Of a stretch of DNA of 64,000 nucleotides, positions 38,387-46,345 are shown in pieces. A model generated the notes under the pieces. That model saw only the letters and a list, made by a program, of their open reading frames with translations. It made no database searches and was not told where the DNA came from. The position numbers and the translations under genes were made by a program. The stretch covers positions 4,898,001 through 4,962,000 of the forward strand of contig NZ_CP135275.1 of NCBI RefSeq assembly GCF_032302195.1, written 5' to 3'. Numbering within the stretch: position 1 is the stretch's first letter; each line of letters starts with the position of its first letter. The DNA comes from Paenibacillus sp. MMS20-IR301. Lineage in GTDB: Bacteria; Bacillota; Bacilli; Paenibacillales; Paenibacillaceae.

Positions 38387-39223
38387 TCACTCCGTGCGTG
38401 AATTAAAAATCACATAATCCGGCGCTGTGGGAACATTGATGGTGAATGATAGGGCAGCCGCCTTAGGAGTCGCCTGTGAAGGACCGGGAAGCTGCCGGAC
38501 TACGGCCTGTCCCCGGCTGTCCACAGCGACGAACTCCAAGCGGGAAGTAGCCTTGGGAATGACAAACCCGGAGGCGTTAATCACACTAAGACTTAGCCGG
38601 AAGCTCTTGCCGTCGGTAGTCTGCGTCAGCAGTGTAGGGTAGAAGGGATGCTGATGCTCCCCGCCCAGATCTCCAAACGGGGTAACGCTCTGCCAAGCCT
38701 TAGCCTGCGGCAGCTCCGTATCCCCCCGGCCCTGCACTAGCAGTACGTTTCGGCCTAGCACGTTGGACATGTTCTCCCATTTCACCTTCTTCAGCGCAGT
38801 GAGGAGAGGATTCATGGGCACAAACAGCACGCCCTCCCGCAGCTGCGGGGACGCCCCAAGCGCTATAGTGCTGCCGTTTCCGGTTACCGCTGTGGCCTGT
38901 CCGGCCCGCAGCTGTCCCACACTCTCACCAAGAAGCGATACCGTGGAGCTCTTTGTTGCGGCATCATAGGTCAGCTGCGCACCCAGCGCACCTGCGAGCG
39001 CGCGGACAGGAACCATTAATCGGCCTGCCTGCATATAGGGCGCCAGCTTGCCTGGGAACAGCACATATTGGTTATTGATCATTACCGGCATGATCTGGCC
39101 TCCTGCTACCGGCGCAGCCTGCGCAGGAGCCGCCGTATGAATTGCCGGCAGCAGACCTGCACATAGCAGCATAATCAAGGTTTTCATAACCAGCCGACAC
39201 AATGGATGATGGCGATCATTCAT
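38387..39223 (-). CDS. Secreted protein with copper-amine-oxidase-like stalk domain
   Basis: 278 residues behind GGGAGAG. N-terminal signal peptide (MKTLIMLLCAGLLPAIHTAAPAQA region). Residues ~45-160 form a stalk domain of the CuAO N-terminal type: INNQYVLFPGKLAPYM, GRLMVPVRALAGALGAQL, VLFVPMNPLLTAL. The C-terminal ~110 residues are beta-rich (SFRLSLSVINASGFVIP, TSRLEFVAVDSRGQ) and could be an Ig-like fold. Stalk domains are common on Paenibacillus exported proteins; they carry no catalytic residues of the oxidase. Function unknown. Single gene. Confidence 0.82.
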   Translation of the reverse strand: MNDRHHPLCRLVMKTLIMLLCAGLLPAIHTAAPAQAAPVAGGQIMPVMINNQYVLFPGKLAPYMQAGRLMVPVRALAGALGAQLTYDAATKSSTVSLLGESVGQLRAGQATAVTGNGSTIALGASPQLREGVLFVPMNPLLTALKKVKWENMSNVLGRNVLLVQGRGDTELPQAKAWQSVTPFGDLGGEHQHPFYPTLLTQTTDGKSFRLSLSVINASGFVIPKATSRLEFVAVDSRGQAVVRQLPGPSQATPKAAALSFTINVPTAPDYVIFNSRTE

Positions 39224-39298
39224 AATTGTTCTCTCCCTTTACCGTTTATAATTTGAATAGAATGAAATGCTTAAGGTCTGCACTCTTCCTGGATGCTT

Positions 39299-39523
39299 TC
39301 AAATGTTCCGCACTTCTATCACCCGACCCAAATCCACATACTCTGCATAATCTAGCTTCACCTTAACTCTGCCCTTACGGCGTTTCTCCCGCCACTCACG
39401 CAGCGCATCCTCCGTTTCCAGACGGAGCCCGGCAAGCTCTAAGGCCCGGTTCAAGATATACTTACTGGTGTAGAGCACCGTATAGATCCCTTGTCCACCC
39501 AGTGCAATAGGGGCGGCCAGCAT
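39299..39523 (-). pseudogene. Duplicated 3' fragment of the McrC-like gene
   Basis: 74 codons whose product (AAPIALGGQGIYTVLYTSKY... to ...VEVRNI-like end VIEVRNI) is nearly identical to the last 73 residues of the McrC-like protein at 48355-50769. Nucleotide similarity also runs past the stop codon (TTTCAAAT.TTCC) and ends abruptly at ~39519. It lacks ribosome site and start. It is a scar of a second copy of the defence module. Confidence 0.9.
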
Positions 39524-39534
39524 CTCAGAGCGAG

Positions 39535-40680
39535 TTATAGGCCGTGTGTATCTACGTCAAGCCCTCCCTTTGCAACTAATTCCTTTAGCTCCAGTACCAG
39601 CCCTTCATCGTCTAATTGAGCAAGCTCTTGAATTCCTTCTCTTGCTCCCAATTTAATTGCTGTTGTAATAGTAACCGGATACTTCCGGTCATCCCAAGTA
39701 TACGAAGCGATCAACCAGCTAAGAAGAGTATTTTCATATTGATCATAGACATTTAAATCTGCGTGATATTGACTAAGCAGTTTCAGCATTCTGGCACGTT
39801 CTTGATCGCTTCCTTTAAATCCAATTGACCCCAATATATGAACCGGAGTTTCAGCATAAGTACCTATAGGATTTGAAGATAGATTAGGGTCCGCACCTTT
39901 TCTTAACAATAACTCCACAACCTGATATTCATTATTACGAATGGCAAAACTCAATGATGTATACCAGGTAAACGGGTTTTTAAAATTCACATCAGCGCCA
40001 TGTTCAATAAGTACTAAAGCAATCTCGCTATACTTATTCGTCTCATCTAAATAATCCTGGACCAAGCCACCAAGCAGCAGGGAGTTTTTATCCCATTTCA
40101 TATTTGGATCTGCTCCGTCTGCCAAAAGAGAAGCCACTAAAGATGTATTAGCAACTTGAACCGCACTAACCAAGTCTTGATTCAAAACAGCTTTATTTTT
40201 TTTATTTGGCAAATTGATTATAGCTGCCTGCAAAGTATGCTCCCAGTAAGCCTTGTTGCCAAACAATTCAGCTATGCCTTCTGCGGAAGCATATAATACC
40301 CCATTGCTTTTTTTAAGAGGGACGTTCATTTCCTTATACTTCTTGCCATTTTTATTAACGACCGTGCTATCCAGCTTTAACGTAAACGAAGTGGAATTAC
40401 CAAATAGTGCTGTAAGTACTCGTGATTGATCATTCCATTTAATATTTTTCTTAGCAACCCCCTGTGATTGTAAGAGATCAAATACCGGATATAATATCTT
40501 GTTGTTCATTTTTATCACTGGAGCATCTAATTTATAGAACTTCCCGAATACAATTAATCGCGCAGTTTGAATAACATTTTCTTCAGCAAATACCTTCTCA
40601 CTTTGTATCGGGATAGAAATAAGGAACATTGCCAAACTTAGTGCACATAATGTAATGATATTTACCATTTTTTTAATCAT
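39535..40680 (-). CDS. Exported ankyrin-repeat protein with stalk domain
   Basis: 381 residues. Signal peptide (MVNIITLCALSLAMFLISIP..., cleavage near VFA). Residues ~40-155 are a copper-amine-oxidase-like stalk domain (APVIKMNNKILYPVFDLLQ, GVLYASAEGIAELFGN). Residues ~165-370 are four to five ankyrin repeats (VASLLADGADPNMKW, ALVLIEHGADVNFKNP, VVELLLRKGADPNLSS). Ankyrin repeats bind proteins; together with the stalk this suggests an extracellular binding protein. The gene sits between the McrC-like fragment and the broken Mrr-like gene, so it was probably inserted into, or retained from, the rearranged defence module. Weak ribosome site (GGAA). Confidence 0.85.
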   Translation of the reverse strand: MIKKMVNIITLCALSLAMFLISIPIQSEKVFAEENVIQTARLIVFGKFYKLDAPVIKMNNKILYPVFDLLQSQGVAKKNIKWNDQSRVLTALFGNSTSFTLKLDSTVVNKNGKKYKEMNVPLKKSNGVLYASAEGIAELFGNKAYWEHTLQAAIINLPNKKNKAVLNQDLVSAVQVANTSLVASLLADGADPNMKWDKNSLLLGGLVQDYLDETNKYSEIALVLIEHGADVNFKNPFTWYTSLSFAIRNNEYQVVELLLRKGADPNLSSNPIGTYAETPVHILGSIGFKGSDQERARMLKLLSQYHADLNVYDQYENTLLSWLIASYTWDDRKYPVTITTAIKLGAREGIQELAQLDDEGLVLELKELVAKGGLDVDTHGL

Positions 40681-40822
40681 GACATCTATTCCGTTCTATA
40701 GTAGATTAGGCTTTCCGTTTAATCTCAATTTTCGCAAAGCTTTCTTTGGCCTGAGATTATTGCCCCTGAGTGCTCGCTCAAGGAAATCTTTCATCTTGTT
40801 ACAGTCCTTGATTTTATAACGG

Positions 40823-41687
40823 TCAATATATTTTTCTTAACGGTATTAATGTCCGTGTCTCTGAATCAAATTGATCGTAGTATTGCGTAACTAATTCCGC
40901 GAGTAAATCCAAGTCTATTAAAGATAAAGGGATGTTAGATCTTTCCGCTTCATACTTGGCTTCTTTGGTGAATCCGCCAGTAGACACATAAATCCCCCGA
41001 TCTCCTACTCTTAATCCTCCAGTAAAACTGCGTATTTGATTAGATCCCATAGTGCCTGAACGGTGCTTTACTTCCACTATAATTCTGGGTTCTTCAAGCC
41101 CGAGACCATCAGGGGATGCAAATATATCTCTTCCCCGGTCCGGCCCTTTAGGTGATATTCGTGTCTTGTAGCCCATTCCTCTTAGGATGCCCGCAACAAG
41201 TTCCTGCATCTGCTCCCAGTCTAACTTAGCAATCTTATCTTTGATAAATTCATTGGACTTCTCAATGACGTCTTCCTTGATGATCTCTAACTCTTCAGCT
41301 TCTTCCTCCGTCTCTGCTTTCACAGGCTCTGTTGGTTGATCTGGTGAATTACCTCTTGATTGTCCAGTTTCCATTTGCTTGAGTAATTCCTTCTGAACAT
41401 CGTTGGGTATAGCTATAATAGTCATTATGGAACCAAGAGTATTCCGGGCGCTTGCCGTCAAAATATCTCTAGATACAGTTCCCTCCCAATCTATTCTGCG
41501 AATATGGGGCTTATCTGTAATATAATTTAGAGTACGTCACCTTCAAAAGCTTCTTCATCTCTTGTAAAGTTTTCACTGCATTAATGTTACCCAGTTTTTC
41601 CCAACCAATTGCCACAGCTTGTTTTCCTTTAAATTCATCAATAAGGTATGCTCTTTCCCCTGCTCGTACAAGCCACATATTTTTCAT
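40823..41687 (-). pseudogene. Broken Mrr-like restriction endonuclease gene (copy A)
   Basis: Starts at ATG 41687 behind AGGGAGG and reads MKNMWLVRAGERAYLIDEF... to KVTYS, then hits TAA at 41511 (KLYYR). The remainder is open in another frame from 41461 to 40823 and contains the Mrr catalytic domain (GPDRGRDIFA, IIVEVKHR). Compared with the intact paralogue at 53160-54182, about 50 codons (from PEYKDG to near YKPD) are deleted with a frameshift. The two copies are otherwise nearly identical. The C-terminal part could be made only if an internal start were used. Confidence 0.88.
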
Positions 41688-41750
41688 AGTTGACCTCCCT
41701 TTATTCTTTGTACATGAAGCTTGCGAATCTCGGCATCGGTAATAGGATTT
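41684..41750 (-). pseudogene. Relic of the NERD gene 3' end (copy A)
   Basis: Minus strand reads ITDAEIRKLHVQRIKGGQL and a TGA that overlaps the ATG of the Mrr-like pseudogene. The intact NERD protein at 54213-54905 ends AEIRKLHVQRIKGSKNY. The rest of the gene is missing, and the promoter element at 41751 joins directly to this tail, so almost the entire NERD gene has been deleted here. Confidence 0.8.
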
Positions 41751-41834
41751 ACAATATGTATGGTAATTCGACAATATGGGAATATATCCCTTCCAAAAAT
41801 AAAAACAAGAAAAAAGACTGTCGTACTGACAGCC
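41751..41834 (-). promoter_or_regulatory. Terminator-promoter cassette, copy 1
   Basis: Contains the 30-base element (41751-41780) with direct repeats ACAATATG 20 bases apart, and on the minus-strand upstream side a hairpin GGCTGTC/GACAGTC followed by TTTTTTC (41834-41811) that ends the Spo0E-like gene. Nearly the same cassette occurs at 53048 and 54932. Confidence 0.7.
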
Positions 41835-41869
41835 TAAACAGGAGTATACATATGCACTTTGATTAAAAT

Positions 41870-42199
41870 TTAATCTGAGGGATCAGAAGGAGTAGTTAAG
41901 GCATTTGCAAGCTGCATACCATCCTTTAGTGCGGTCACTTCATTTAATCTGCCTTGCATCGTTTGTGCAAACCATGCCGGAAAGCTCACCATATCTCCTC
42001 CATCATAGAAGTTTAAATGACAAGCCTCTAAATGCCGGTTCTTTTCTTGATACATCTGATTAATGATTTCATCCACCTTACGGCTCTGAGCTTGAACCGC
42101 TTCATTGCCGCTAAGCGGAACTCCCTGCTCCAGTGATCTCTGCCCAAGTTCGTTCAGCTTGCGTTTTTCCTCCTCATATTTCTGACTCAAGTGCTGCAT
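41870..42199 (-). CDS. Spo0E-like protein, internally deleted copy A
   Basis: 109 residues behind GGGAGGGG. The N-terminal half, KLNELGQRSLEQGVPLSGN followed by QSRKVDEIINQMY, fits the helix-loop-helix of Spo0E-type aspartyl-phosphate phosphatases (with a SRKVDEL-like S-x-x-x-D motif). These small proteins dephosphorylate Spo0A~P and delay sporulation. Compared with the 165-residue paralogue at 55090-55587 it has lost ~56 residues in frame, between NEVTA and LKDGMQLANA. The Spo0E assignment rests on the short motif only; the C-terminal extension is atypical for the family. Confidence 0.65.
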   Translation of the reverse strand: MQHLSQKYEEEKRKLNELGQRSLEQGVPLSGNEAVQAQSRKVDEIINQMYQEKNRHLEACHLNFYDGGDMVSFPAWFAQTMQGRLNEVTALKDGMQLANALTTPSDPSD

Positions 42200-42275
42200 T
42201 CCAACCCCTCCCTTCTGGAAAAGCTATATCTGTAGACGTCATTTACTTAATAAGAAGAACAATATGTTTTTATGT

Positions 42276-42326
42276 TACGCATATGCGTACCATACTTGGA
42301 AATATTATACGGTACGCTTATACGTA
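42276..42326 (+). promoter_or_regulatory. Two operator-like palindromes upstream of the XRE gene
   Basis: TACGCATATGCGTA (42276-42289, perfect palindrome) and TACGCTTATACGTA (42313-42326) have centres 37 bases apart between the divergent Spo0E-like and XRE genes. This is the layout expected for autoregulation by the XRE protein. Confidence 0.65.
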
Positions 42327-42364
42327 TAGTCAAGATTTAGACTCAACTAAGTGAGGAGATTCTT

Positions 42365-42592
42365 ATGGGAAAGAGAGTCATCGTAAAAATACCTCAATTA
42401 ACAAAAAAACATGGAATCTCTCTAAGAGAGCTATCAAGAATATCCGATGTTAGGCACGCTGCTTTGAGCGAATTGGCCAACAATAAAAGAGAAGGTATTA
42501 ACTTTAATCATATCATTAGGATTGCAGAGTCTTTAGATATTGACGATATTCGGGAGATTATTGATTTGGTGGATACAGAAGATACAAATTGA
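42365..42592 (+). CDS. XRE-family helix-turn-helix regulator (copy A)
   Basis: 75 residues behind GTGAGGAG. A single Cro/CI-type helix-turn-helix covers most of the chain: KIPQLTKKHGISLRELSRIS, ALSELANNKR, INFNHIIRIAESLDI. It has an acidic tail (DDIREIIDLVDTEDTN) and no sensor domain. Likely binds the palindromes in front of its own gene and may control the divergent Spo0E-like gene. It is not similar to the XRE protein that occupies the equivalent position at 55738-55983. A terminator follows. Confidence 0.88.
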   Translation: MGKRVIVKIPQLTKKHGISLRELSRISDVRHAALSELANNKREGINFNHIIRIAESLDIDDIREIIDLVDTEDTN

Positions 42593-42633
42593 CCATTTTC
42601 TCAGCATCCCTCGCTCTTATAAAGCACCAAAAA

Positions 42634-42673
42634 GGCTCCAAGGTGGACGCAATAACGCATCCATTTTGGAGCC
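42634..42673. terminator. Bidirectional terminator after the XRE gene
   Basis: Arms GGCTCCAAggTGGA and TCCAttTTGGAGCC with an A-run on the left and TTC on the right. Confidence 0.8.
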
Positions 42674-42711
42674 TTCAGTATGCAATACAAGGATTGACCA
42701 ACATTACTAGA

Positions 42712-43031
42712 TCCCGAAAAACTCTGCTCCCGCCGGAATTCCCATTGGTCCGAACGGGAACGAGATGAGATCCAACGGTTTTGACAGATCCCAGAACCGC
42801 CGGAAGGGGCGTTGTTCTCCCACCTGCGGATGTTCCTCCGCCAAGTACAGTCGAACCTTCCACACCTTCAGCCGTGACAACCTTCGCATGTTCCCAAAGA
42901 CCCTTCGCGGCTCGGAAAAGTGAAGGTTGATTACAAGCTCGAATCCGGTCGACACCGTTCCACGAAGATTTGGTACATCCGTACCTACGGCATTATGATC
43001 AATAGCTACTTCAATTCCGGAAAGAAATAAG
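42712..43031 (+). pseudogene. Transposase C-terminal relic (DDE type, IS1182-like)
   Basis: The plus strand reads APAGIPIGPNGNEM, AKYSRTFHTFSRDNLRMFPK (first frame), then after a frameshift near 42920 GKVKVDYKLESGRHRSTKIW and YIRTYGIMINSYFN to TAA 43031. 'RTFHTxSRDNLR(L/M)FPKTxRGS' and 'VDYKLESGRHRSTKxWYxRxYGIM' are hallmarks of the C-terminus of IS1182-like DDE transposases. The N-terminal catalytic part and the segment between the two frames are missing. Its end overlaps the convergent Fic gene by ~25 bases. Confidence 0.8.
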
Positions 43032-43737
43032 CAACCTCCGCTTCATATCTGTCCTGTGCCGACAGGCAGGTGTCCAGCAAATATCCTTTTTCCGAAGAGT
43101 ACTCCTTCAGGCCGCGGTAATAAAACAGCTTATGCTCATGGTCGATGATAAAGGGGAGTACCCCATTTTTCAAACATTCCTTGAACAGGATGATCCTACC
43201 GACACGACCGTTTCCGTCCTGGAAAGGATGGATGCTTTCAAATTCATGATGGAAGTCTACGATGTCCTCAAAGGAAATAATGGGTTTTTGGTGATACATG
43301 GTGAGCAGCCTCTCCATCGCGCTTGTCACTTTTCCCGGAGCAGTCGTTTTCATATCTCCTACCACATTGGGCCTGGCTTTGTAATCCCCCACGCGGAACC
43401 ATTCTTTTCTTTCATCTGAAGTATTTCTTTTTAAGATTCTATGGAATTCCTTGATCATTTCTTCGGATAAGTCTTCATGTGCAAGGTTCAACATATAGTC
43501 AAAGCAGGCGAAGTGGTTTACCGTCTCAATAATATCGTCAACACTTGCTGTTTCTTCAGGTTCTACGTTTATTGTGTTGGTTTCATAAATATATCGGGTC
43601 TGATCCTCAGATAACCGGCTGCCTTCGATCCGGTTGGAGTTATAGGCAAGCTTAATTTGGGTCTGATGGTACAGCCCTCCTTTAAGCCCCATCTTCATTT
43701 CTTCCTGTAAGAGCTCTATTAATGTTTCATATTTCAT
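43006..43737 (-). CDS. Fic-domain protein (AMP/NMP transferase)
   Basis: 243 residues from ATG 43737, with GGGAG 8 bases upstream; the earlier frame start (43788) is unsupported. The Fic active site HPFQDGNGRVGR (~175) has the full HxFx(D/E)GNGRxxR consensus. An N-terminal inhibitory helix with SNRIEG (S-x-x-x-E-G, ~35) marks a class II, self-inhibited Fic protein. Fic enzymes transfer AMP or other groups to target-protein hydroxyls. Start and end look intact; the last codons overlap a transposase relic. Targets unknown; possible toxin or stress regulator. Confidence 0.9.
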   Translation of the reverse strand: MKYETLIELLQEEMKMGLKGGLYHQTQIKLAYNSNRIEGSRLSEDQTRYIYETNTINVEPEETASVDDIIETVNHFACFDYMLNLAHEDLSEEMIKEFHRILKRNTSDERKEWFRVGDYKARPNVVGDMKTTAPGKVTSAMERLLTMYHQKPIISFEDIVDFHHEFESIHPFQDGNGRVGRIILFKECLKNGVLPFIIDHEHKLFYYRGLKEYSSEKGYLLDTCLSAQDRYEAEVAYFFPELK

Positions 43738-43906
43738 CCACATTTCTCCCAGTAAATTCAGAATGATTCCATGTATCTTAACAGCCAAAATAGCCTTACC
43801 TAATTGTTATCATTATAGCATTCTCTATTGTAAAATATGCAGTTGTGCGAGATTCGGTCTGAGCTAGGCATGGATCCCGCCAAGAACAAAAGAGGCCGCT
43901 ACAGAT

Positions 43907-44638
43907 CTATATCGTAGAATAGTAGAGAAGATTGAGGCCGTTATACACGATATGCACCACGACCCCGGGCCAGATGGAACCCGTCTTACGGAACAGTATA
44001 CCATTCAGGATGCCGACCATGAATGCGTCGAACAGTATGACGTTGAATCCATGAACGACGCCGAAGATCGCAGCGCTGCCGACCACGCCGACCCATGCTC
44101 CATAACGGTTCAGCGCATTGGCAATAACGCCACGGAATACAAACTCCTCGCCGAGCGGCGTGAGGATAGCGCCAGTGATAAGCAGAACGAAGAGTGAGAG
44201 CGCGCCGCCTTGCGCCGCTGTCTGGAAGTCCGCTTGGTTGTTCAGCTCGGTGATGAAGTGAAAATAGACCCCCTCTATAACGAAGCATCCGCCGAACGCG
44301 ACAATACCGAGGGCGACTCCCACAAGCAGCCATTTCCGTTCGATCGCCCGGAAACCGAAAGCGCGCAGATCGCGAACCCGCAGGGCGTAGGCTGCGAACA
44401 AGGCGGCGAGGCCAACGAGACCATTGCCTACACCCCCGATGTTAATTCGCAAGATGGCTTGCTCGTCAGGGATTTGCGACATCCAAAGACCGAGCATAAT
44501 AATGCCGATCAGATAAAGACCCAGTGCAGTTAGGGTCTCTGGCCAGCCAGGTCGGGCTTGGGGCATAGTGGACGTGGAAGAGCCAATTACCTCCATCCGT
44601 TCCTTTTCAGTTTCAGACAATTTTCGAACATTTTTCAC
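43907..44638 (-). CDS. CPBP-family intramembrane glutamic protease
   Basis: About 243 residues from a GTG at 44636-44638, chosen because AGAGGTG lies 7 bases upstream; the ATG at 44713 has no ribosome site. Roughly seven to eight hydrophobic segments carry the family motifs: EEFVFRGVI (EExxxR, ~150), FGVVHGF (FxxxH) and HIVYNGLN (HxxxN). CPBP (Abi/CAAX-like) proteases cleave in the membrane, process bacteriocins or give self-immunity, and some act in phage abortive infection. No bacteriocin gene is seen nearby. Confidence 0.88.
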   Translation of the reverse strand: MKNVRKLSETEKERMEVIGSSTSTMPQARPGWPETLTALGLYLIGIIMLGLWMSQIPDEQAILRINIGGVGNGLVGLAALFAAYALRVRDLRAFGFRAIERKWLLVGVALGIVAFGGCFVIEGVYFHFITELNNQADFQTAAQGGALSLFVLLITGAILTPLGEEFVFRGVIANALNRYGAWVGVVGSAAIFGVVHGFNVILFDAFMVGILNGILFRKTGSIWPGVVVHIVYNGLNLLYYSTI

Positions 44639-44751
44639 GGGTGTACACCTCTTTGCATCGTTATGCGTAGATAACGACTTATTTAGTATATAAGTTGAAC
44701 CAAAGGAATTCATTTCTACATTGTCAAAAAAAGAACTTCAACCTACGCTAG

Positions 44752-44908
44752 AACTTTTCCTACTTTGAAAAAAGGTTACTGGAAGAGAAAATCGCTCACT
44801 TGCTCTTCAAAGATGAGTCGATGATCCGCGATTACCAAGCGCTTCAGCATACGTGTTTTCTCAAAAGCAAGCCACATGTCATCCAGACAACAGGCAAACA
44901 TCGTGGTG
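44752..44908 (+). pseudogene. Unidentified gene relic
   Basis: An open stretch following TAG reads [51 protein letters not shown]. Composition and phrasing look coding, but there is no start codon with a ribosome site, and the frame then runs into the antisense side of the YbjQ gene. I do not recognise the family. Confidence 0.35.
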
Positions 44909-45220
44909 TTAAACGATCACAGCCGTCCCGCTTACGGCAACCATCAGCATGCCATCGCGAATGACTTCATAATCAATGTCGACTCCGACAATCATATTAG
45001 CTCCCATCCCTGAAGCTTTCTGAGTCATCTCAGCAAATGCCGTATCTCTCGCTTCCTGAAGCTTGCCTTCGTAAGCGCCCGAACGCCCCCCTACGAGGTC
45101 GGTAATCGAAGCCTTAAAGTCTCTGAATACGTTGGCTCCTATAATAACTTCACCGGTGGCAATGCCCAGATACTGCCTTATCGGGGAACCTTCAATAGTT
45201 GATGTAGTGGTTATAATCAT
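44909..45220 (-). CDS. YbjQ/UPF0145 family protein
   Basis: 103 residues behind GAGGAGG. Full-length match in layout to the YbjQ 'heavy-metal-binding' family: [11 protein letters not shown] start, [55 protein letters not shown] end. Forms pentameric or decameric rings in known structures; the biological role is unclear. It lies 26 bases downstream of the interrupted small exported protein and is probably cotranscribed with it. Confidence 0.92.
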   Translation of the reverse strand: MIITTTSTIEGSPIRQYLGIATGEVIIGANVFRDFKASITDLVGGRSGAYEGKLQEARDTAFAEMTQKASGMGANMIVGVDIDYEVIRDGMLMVAVSGTAVIV

Positions 45221-45245
45221 AAATTATCCTCCTCAATTGGCCTGG

Positions 45246-45452
45246 CTATAGGGTAATACTTTTGTTGCTGTTCTCCGCTTCAGGCCCCACCGGCCTTTTT
45301 CGGATGAGCTTCGATTGGGCGCTGCCAGCTTGGTTCAGCATCCACTTGCCGGTATCCTCAATGACCTCGGCTCAACATGTCACCGAGGCTGAGAACGAAA
45401 ATGACGACATGAATACAACAAGAGTTGCGGTGACTAGGGACGATCTTCTCAT
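45246..45452 (-). pseudogene. Small exported protein interrupted by an in-frame TGA
   Basis: From ATG 45452 (AAAGG 8 bases upstream) the frame reads MRRSSLVTATLVVFMSSFSF, SASVTC, then TGA, and continues in the same frame AEVIEDTGKWMLNQAGSAQS... to TAG at 45246. The first 26 codons are a signal peptide. The continuing part looks coding. So a 68-residue secreted protein has either acquired a nonsense codon or the TGA is read through. No selenocysteine element was recognised. Confidence 0.5.
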
Positions 45453-45511
45453 AAACCAATCCTTTGTATGTTCGAATAGCTTTCTCACCCCTACCCTACC
45501 AGTCCCAATGA

Positions 45512-45574
45512 AACAGAACCTAAACGGATAGACAAACATCAGCTTAATTTCACTCCCGCCGTTTAGGTTCTGTT
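45512..45574. promoter_or_regulatory. 16-base perfect inverted repeat between divergent genes
   Basis: AACAGAACCTAAACGG (45512-45527) and CCGTTTAGGTTCTGTT (45559-45574) are exact complements with a 31-base spacer. They sit between the small exported gene (minus) and the two-component operon (plus). It could be an operator pair or a tiny mobile-element end pair. Confidence 0.55.
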
Positions 45575-45610
45575 AAAGTGATTATGCTACTATGGAAATG
45601 GGTGAAAACA

Positions 45611-46345
45611 ATGACAAGTCTATCCGATTTTAAAATCGCAATCGTCGACGACGAGCCTTCGATTGTCACGATGCTGCAAATGGTGCTCCGCAGGGAAGGG
45701 TTTCATCTGCTGTACGCGGCTTCTACCTGTGCGGAAGCTCTCGATTTAGCGAAGCGTGAAGCCCCCGATATCATCCTGCTCGACATCATGCTCCCCGACG
45801 GCAGCGGCCTGGAGCTCTGCTCCAAGCTCCGCAAATACGGGAATCCGCATATTTTGTTTCTGACGGCCAAGGCTTCCGATCTCGATGTCCTGCGAGGCTT
45901 CGCTATGGGCGGGGACGATTATATCACGAAGCCCTTCAATCCACTGGAGGTGACCGCAAGAATTCAGGCACGCCTACGGCGGCTGGAGCCAGAAACCCCG
46001 ACGTCCAGTCCGGCGAAACGGCCCGATCCGGGAATTTATCGGTTTGGCCGCTTCACCGTCAACGAGGCGGAGGGCGAACTAATCGTGGAGGGACAGCCAG
46101 TTCCTTGCCCCGCGCAGGTGTTCCAGCTGCTGCTGCACTTTTGTAAGTTTCCCGGCATCGTATTTTCCAAAACACAGCTCTACGACAAGGTTTGGGGGAT
46201 CAACGGACAGGGCGATGATTCGACGGTAATGGTGCATATCCGGCGCATCCGAGAGCGGATCGAGATCGACCCCGGTAATCCGAAGCTGCTGCTTACCGTA
46301 CGCGGGCTTGGCTACAAGCTGGTGAAGGAGCCGCAGGAGCGATGA
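45611..46345 (+). CDS. OmpR-family response regulator
   Basis: About 244 residues; the frame opens at 45578, but the ATG at 45611 (MTSLSDFKIAIVDDEPSI) gives the usual receiver start. Receiver domain: DDE acidic pocket, phospho-acceptor in IILLDIMLP (~53), KPF Lys. A C-terminal winged helix follows (~150-240: VFQLLLHFCKFPGIVFSKTQ, DDSTVMVHIRRIRERIE, TVRGLGYKL). The cognate kinase gene overlaps by 4 bases. Target genes are not visible, although the inverted repeat just upstream is a candidate binding site. Confidence 0.92.
   Translation: MTSLSDFKIAIVDDEPSIVTMLQMVLRREGFHLLYAASTCAEALDLAKREAPDIILLDIMLPDGSGLELCSKLRKYGNPHILFLTAKASDLDVLRGFAMGGDDYITKPFNPLEVTARIQARLRRLEPETPTSSPAKRPDPGIYRFGRFTVNEAEGELIVEGQPVPCPAQVFQLLLHFCKFPGIVFSKTQLYDKVWGINGQGDDSTVMVHIRRIRERIEIDPGNPKLLLTVRGLGYKLVKEPQER

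Noticed and set aside
40700..40796. 32-codon basic ORF (MKDFLERALRG...) before the ankyrin gene
   Set aside because: Ribosome site is too far away (13 bases) and no family or terminator supports it; more likely a relic or chance frame.
45246..45452. In-frame TGA considered as a selenocysteine codon
   Set aside because: No SECIS-like hairpin directly after the TGA was recognised, and no selenoprotein genes are nearby; a nonsense mutation is simpler.
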